A stretch of DNA of 33,998 nucleotides from Neobacillus drentensis NBRC 102427 (GTDB taxonomy: Bacteria > Bacillota > Bacilli > Bacillales > Cytobacillaceae): the NCBI RefSeq assembly GCF_001591445.1, contig NZ_BCUX01000053.1, positions 1-33,998 on the forward strand, in the 5' to 3' direction. The position numbers and the translations under genes were made by a program. Below the pieces are notes generated by a model that searched no databases, was not told the DNA's origin, and saw only the letters and a list, made by a program, of their open reading frames with translations. Of the stretch, positions 32,140 through 33,998 are shown piece by piece. Numbering within the stretch: position 1 is the first letter of the stretch; the number at the start of each line of letters is the position of its first letter.

Positions 32140-32364
32140 TTACTCCCCATTTAAATAAAACCACATCAGCCGATCTAACAAGGAAGAATCCTCATGCACT
32201 GCGGTCGAAACTTTAAGTGCAGCTCCTTCCGGTTCATCATAGCGATGATAATTTTGATATTCTTCATTCACCAACATGATACCATAATAGAAAAGAATCG
32301 TGCATCCTGTGAATATTATAAAAACCTTTAAGGTTTTTAGTGAAGCTTTAATAAATGAAATCAT
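32140..32364 (-). CDS. yqzK: YqzK family (DUF4227) small membrane protein
   Basis: The 74-residue protein has one transmembrane segment (about 14-34, VFIIFTGCTILFYYGIMLV) and a conserved tail (HRYDEPEGAALKV, LDRLMWFYLNGE). GGGGGAAGATGG precedes the ATG at 32364, seven codons inside the longest frame. The function is unknown. Its position between fur and xerD is conserved among Bacillus. Confidence 0.87.
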   Translation of the reverse strand: MISFIKASLKTLKVFIIFTGCTILFYYGIMLVNEEYQNYHRYDEPEGAALKVSTAVHEDSSLLDRLMWFYLNGE

Positions 32365-32452
32365 CCATCTTCCCCCAATTTCCATCGTCTAGTAAAATGT
32401 ATGCCAAAATAGACAAATTTTATACCTAAACGATTGATTAAAGGGGAATTTC

Positions 32453-32484
32453 AAAAAAAGAAAAAAGCCCTTTCAAGGAGCTTT
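32453..32484 (-). terminator. Terminator after fur
   Basis: An imperfect stem (about 32464-32472 with 32476-32484) is followed on the minus strand by TTTTTTCTTTTTTTG. The strong T-run supports termination 7 bp past the fur stop, although the stem has a bulge. Confidence 0.65.
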
Positions 32485-32490
32485 CATTGG

Positions 32491-32955
32491 TTAATCTACT
32501 TTTTCTACCTCTTTATCTTTATCCTGACATCGGTAACAAATCCCATGAAAAGTGAGGCGATGATCTTTTATTTTAAAATTCCATTTGCGTTCCACAACGG
32601 ATTCAACATCTTCAAGTAAATCCTCTTGAATTTCATCAACGGCACCACATTCAATACAAACAAGATGATGATGAAAATGGGCGGCGCCTTCCTGGCGAAG
32701 GTCATAACGAGAAACCCCGTCCCCAAAATTTATTTTATCCACGATTTTTAACTCTGTTAATAATTCAAGCGTTCGATAAACTGTTGCTAAACCAATTTCA
32801 GGCGATTTTTCTTTTACGAGGAGGTATACATCTTCCGCACTTAAATGATCCTCTTCATTTTCTAATAAAACTCGAACGGTTGCCTCACGCTGAGGTGTTA
32901 ATTTATAACTTGCTGAATGCAACTGTTTCTTAATTCTTTCAATCCTAGTTTCCAT
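32491..32955 (-). CDS. fur: Ferric uptake regulator Fur
   Basis: The 154-residue protein has an N-terminal winged helix (LTPQREATVRVLLEN, GLATVYRTLELLTE) and a C-terminal dimerisation/metal domain with HFHHHLVCIECG and CYRCQ, the two CxxC pairs for structural zinc. It binds iron and represses iron uptake genes. Regulation of its own gene is suggested by Fur/PerR-like boxes upstream. I call Fur rather than PerR or Zur because of close match with B. subtilis Fur and the conserved neighbours yqzK-xerD and spoIIM. Confidence 0.94.
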   Translation of the reverse strand: METRIERIKKQLHSASYKLTPQREATVRVLLENEEDHLSAEDVYLLVKEKSPEIGLATVYRTLELLTELKIVDKINFGDGVSRYDLRQEGAAHFHHHLVCIECGAVDEIQEDLLEDVESVVERKWNFKIKDHRLTFHGICYRCQDKDKEVEKVD

Positions 32956-32988
32956 CCTGAAGCCCCTCCCTCGCCACTGTTAATTCTC

Positions 32989-33016
32989 ATTATAACAGAT
33001 GACAATTGAGAATCAA
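32989..33016 (-). promoter_or_regulatory. Sigma-A promoter of fur
   Basis: TTGATT (33011-33016), 16 nt and a perfect TATAAT (32989-32994) with an extended -10 (TGTTATAAT) lie about 33 bp before the fur start. Confidence 0.7.
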
Positions 33017-33017
33017 A

Positions 33018-33032
33018 ATAAAATTATTATAA
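33018..33032. promoter_or_regulatory. Per-box-like 15-mer next to the fur -35
   Basis: The minus strand TTATAATAATTTTAT matches 12 of 15 positions of the PerR box TTATAATNATTATAA. It lies 1 bp upstream of the predicted fur -35. The AT-rich background makes this tentative. Confidence 0.35.
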
Positions 33033-33049
33033 ACTAGAATAAACATATT

Positions 33050-33064
33050 TTATAATAATTATCA
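33050..33064. promoter_or_regulatory. Hybrid Fur/PerR box upstream of fur
   Basis: TTATAATAATTATCA on the plus strand differs by one base from the Fur box (TGATAATNATTATCA) and by one base from the PerR box (TTATAATNATTATAA). It lies between the spoIIM stop and the fur promoter. B. subtilis fur is known to be under PerR control. Confidence 0.55.
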
Positions 33065-33072
33065 TATGGTAA

Positions 33073-33720
33073 TTACTTTAAAACAGTTGAACTTATGACA
33101 GTTTTCATTAACCATGGTGAGAGATATGCCTCTATTCCAGATGCAGCAACTATAAATATTACTGCTACAAACAAGGTGAAAATGTATCCCTTAAAAAAGG
33201 GAAGGATAGGCTGTGCATATTTTTTCATAAATTGCTTTTTGATCATTCGAAGTGAGAAAATTACTGATAATGCAGCCATCATGATGAACACTGGTATAAT
33301 GATCAGATTCTGAGGCAAGATCGAAACAAAAGCAAGCATAAAGCCCTGCCAGCCCATTTGACTGACTAGAAAACCAACGGTAAACCCAACTACCATTCCT
33401 TTAATAAATAATAGAATAAGTATAACGGGAAGACCGATGATGGAAATCCCTAGTATCCACATAAGACCAATAAACTTGCTATTATGGGAAAAGCTTTGTA
33501 AGAATAAATCATTGTCCTCGCCTTCCCTGCCGCTCGATACCTGGCCAAAAAATTGTGATAGATAGTAGAATAAATCTTCCTTCTGAGTAATGCTCATACT
33601 GTTTACGACAATTGCTCCAAAAATTACTCCCATTAAAAATAAAACGACAATAAACAAAAAAATTGAGGAATGCTCACGGAAATAACTAGCGGCATCGGAC
33701 TGGTACAATCGTTTTTTCAT
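33073..33720 (-). CDS. spoIIM: Stage II sporulation protein SpoIIM
   Basis: The 215-residue polytopic membrane protein has about five hydrophobic segments and the conserved GLMWILGISIIGLPVILILLFIKGMVVGF and ILPQNLIIIPVF. With SpoIID and SpoIIP it forms the peptidoglycan-remodelling complex that drives engulfment of the forespore; SpoIIM is the membrane scaffold. AGGAGG lies before the ATG. A sigma-E promoter immediately upstream agrees with mother-cell expression. Confidence 0.95.
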   Translation of the reverse strand: MKKRLYQSDAASYFREHSSIFLFIVVLFLMGVIFGAIVVNSMSITQKEDLFYYLSQFFGQVSSGREGEDNDLFLQSFSHNSKFIGLMWILGISIIGLPVILILLFIKGMVVGFTVGFLVSQMGWQGFMLAFVSILPQNLIIIPVFIMMAALSVIFSLRMIKKQFMKKYAQPILPFFKGYIFTLFVAVIFIVAASGIEAYLSPWLMKTVISSTVLK

Positions 33721-33757
33721 TTGCGTATCCTCCTACTCTTCTCAGTTCAGTTAATAC

Positions 33758-33786
33758 ATTGTATGCCAGTCTAGTATTTCTATGCT
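33758..33786 (-). promoter_or_regulatory. Sigma-E promoter of spoIIM
   Basis: AGCATAGA (33779-33786), 13 nt, then CATACAAT (33758-33765), a perfect sigma-E -10. It lies about 37 bp before spoIIM. The spacing equals that of the dacB candidate. Confidence 0.78.
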
Positions 33787-33809
33787 CAAAATTTAGTAGA
33801 TTACAGAAC

Positions 33810-33864
33810 AAAAAGCGCAAGCGCCCGTATAGCTGCGTATGGGCTGGAGTTGGATTCAGATAAC
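33810..33864 (+). repeat. Interspersed repeat copy R4
   Basis: The plus strand reads AAAAAGCGCAAGCGCCC, a variable centre with a short inner hairpin, then GGGCTGGAGTTGGATTC. It shares both ends with copies R1-R3 and lies upstream of the spoIIM promoter. Confidence 0.75.
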
Positions 33865-33912
33865 TATTTCAAGTTATCCACAATTAGTAATTTATAATTT
33901 CTAATCAATAAT

Positions 33913-33942
33913 AAATCCCGATAGCCATAAGCTACCGGGTTT
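33913..33942 (-). terminator. Hairpin right of spoIIM, likely terminator of an outside gene
   Basis: A stem with one bulge and one mismatch (33913-33924 with 33931-33942) is followed on the minus strand by ATTTATTATT. It would end a minus-strand gene entering from beyond the window. The remaining bases (33943-33998) are too short to identify that gene. Confidence 0.5.
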
Positions 33943-33998
33943 ACTTTAGAGGTACAGATGGAAGGTTCCCTCAACGCATCTAAATGTGATTCACTTGG

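Noticed and set aside
33943..33998. 3' end of another minus-strand gene
   Set aside because: A stop codon followed by a hairpin is compatible with this, but under 20 codons are available and no protein can be recognised.
1..33998. CRISPR array, tRNA, rRNA, insertion sequence or prophage
   Set aside because: I saw no regularly spaced direct repeats, no tRNA-like cloverleaf, no rRNA sequence and no transposase or phage genes; the only recombinase is the housekeeping XerD.

Overview
The window reads as a stretch of chromosome from a low-GC, endospore-forming Bacillaceae (Bacillus/Neobacillus-like). This rests on protein similarity I recognise to Bacillus subtilis proteins (Res, SigX/RsiX, Spm, SpoIIA, SpoVA, SpoIIM, YpuI, YqzK, RibT), on near-conserved gene order with the B. 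subtilis region running from spoIIM to the riboflavin transporter, on strong AAGGAGG-type ribosome binding sites with many TTG/GTG starts, and on sigma-E, F, G, H and K-like promoters. Almost all genes lie on the minus strand, so the biological reading direction is mostly from right to left. I found no tRNA, rRNA, insertion sequence, prophage or CRISPR array.

Right end, reading leftward (33.7-26.3 kb): spoIIM (engulfment), fur (metal-responsive repressor) with Fur/PerR-like boxes upstream, yqzK-xerD (chromosome dimer resolution), the nucleoside catabolic operon deoB-punA-pdp with a palindrome at its predicted start site and a cre-like site in its leader, and dacF. Centre right (26.1-21.3 kb): the forespore commitment operon spoIIAA-spoIIAB-sigF, with a sigma-H promoter and Spo0A box, followed by a shortened spoVA operon (spoVAA, AB, AEA, AF). 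spoVAC, spoVAD and spoVAEB are absent, and an interspersed repeat lies exactly where they would be.

Middle (21.2-17.3 kb): lysA, the plus-strand exported protein ypuA, an unannotated 31-residue membrane miniprotein, ribT (without a rib operon beside it), the convergent DUF309 gene ypuF, and a 29-residue YjcZ-type sporulation peptide with a sigma-K-like promoter. Middle left (17.1-10.3 kb): scpA-scpB (condensin partners), an unrecognised gene, ypuI, a superoxide dismutase with an N-terminal extension, the dacB-spmA-spmB spore-cortex/dehydration operon behind a sigma-E-like promoter, and rluB.

Left end (10.2-0.2 kb): resA-resB-resC (cytochrome c maturation) and resD-resE (redox two-component system), sigX-rsiX behind an autoregulatory-type ECF promoter, a LysM-containing M23 endopeptidase, and the riboflavin transporter ribU under an FMN riboswitch.

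Many of the longest open frames start upstream of the likely true start. I moved starts where a Shine-Dalgarno sequence and remembered alignment with the B. subtilis protein agree. The most unusual observations are the split spoVA operon with a repeat at the scar, the hybrid Fur/PerR box upstream of fur, the four-copy interspersed repeat, the operator-like palindrome before deoB, and two miniproteins too short for ordinary gene calling.
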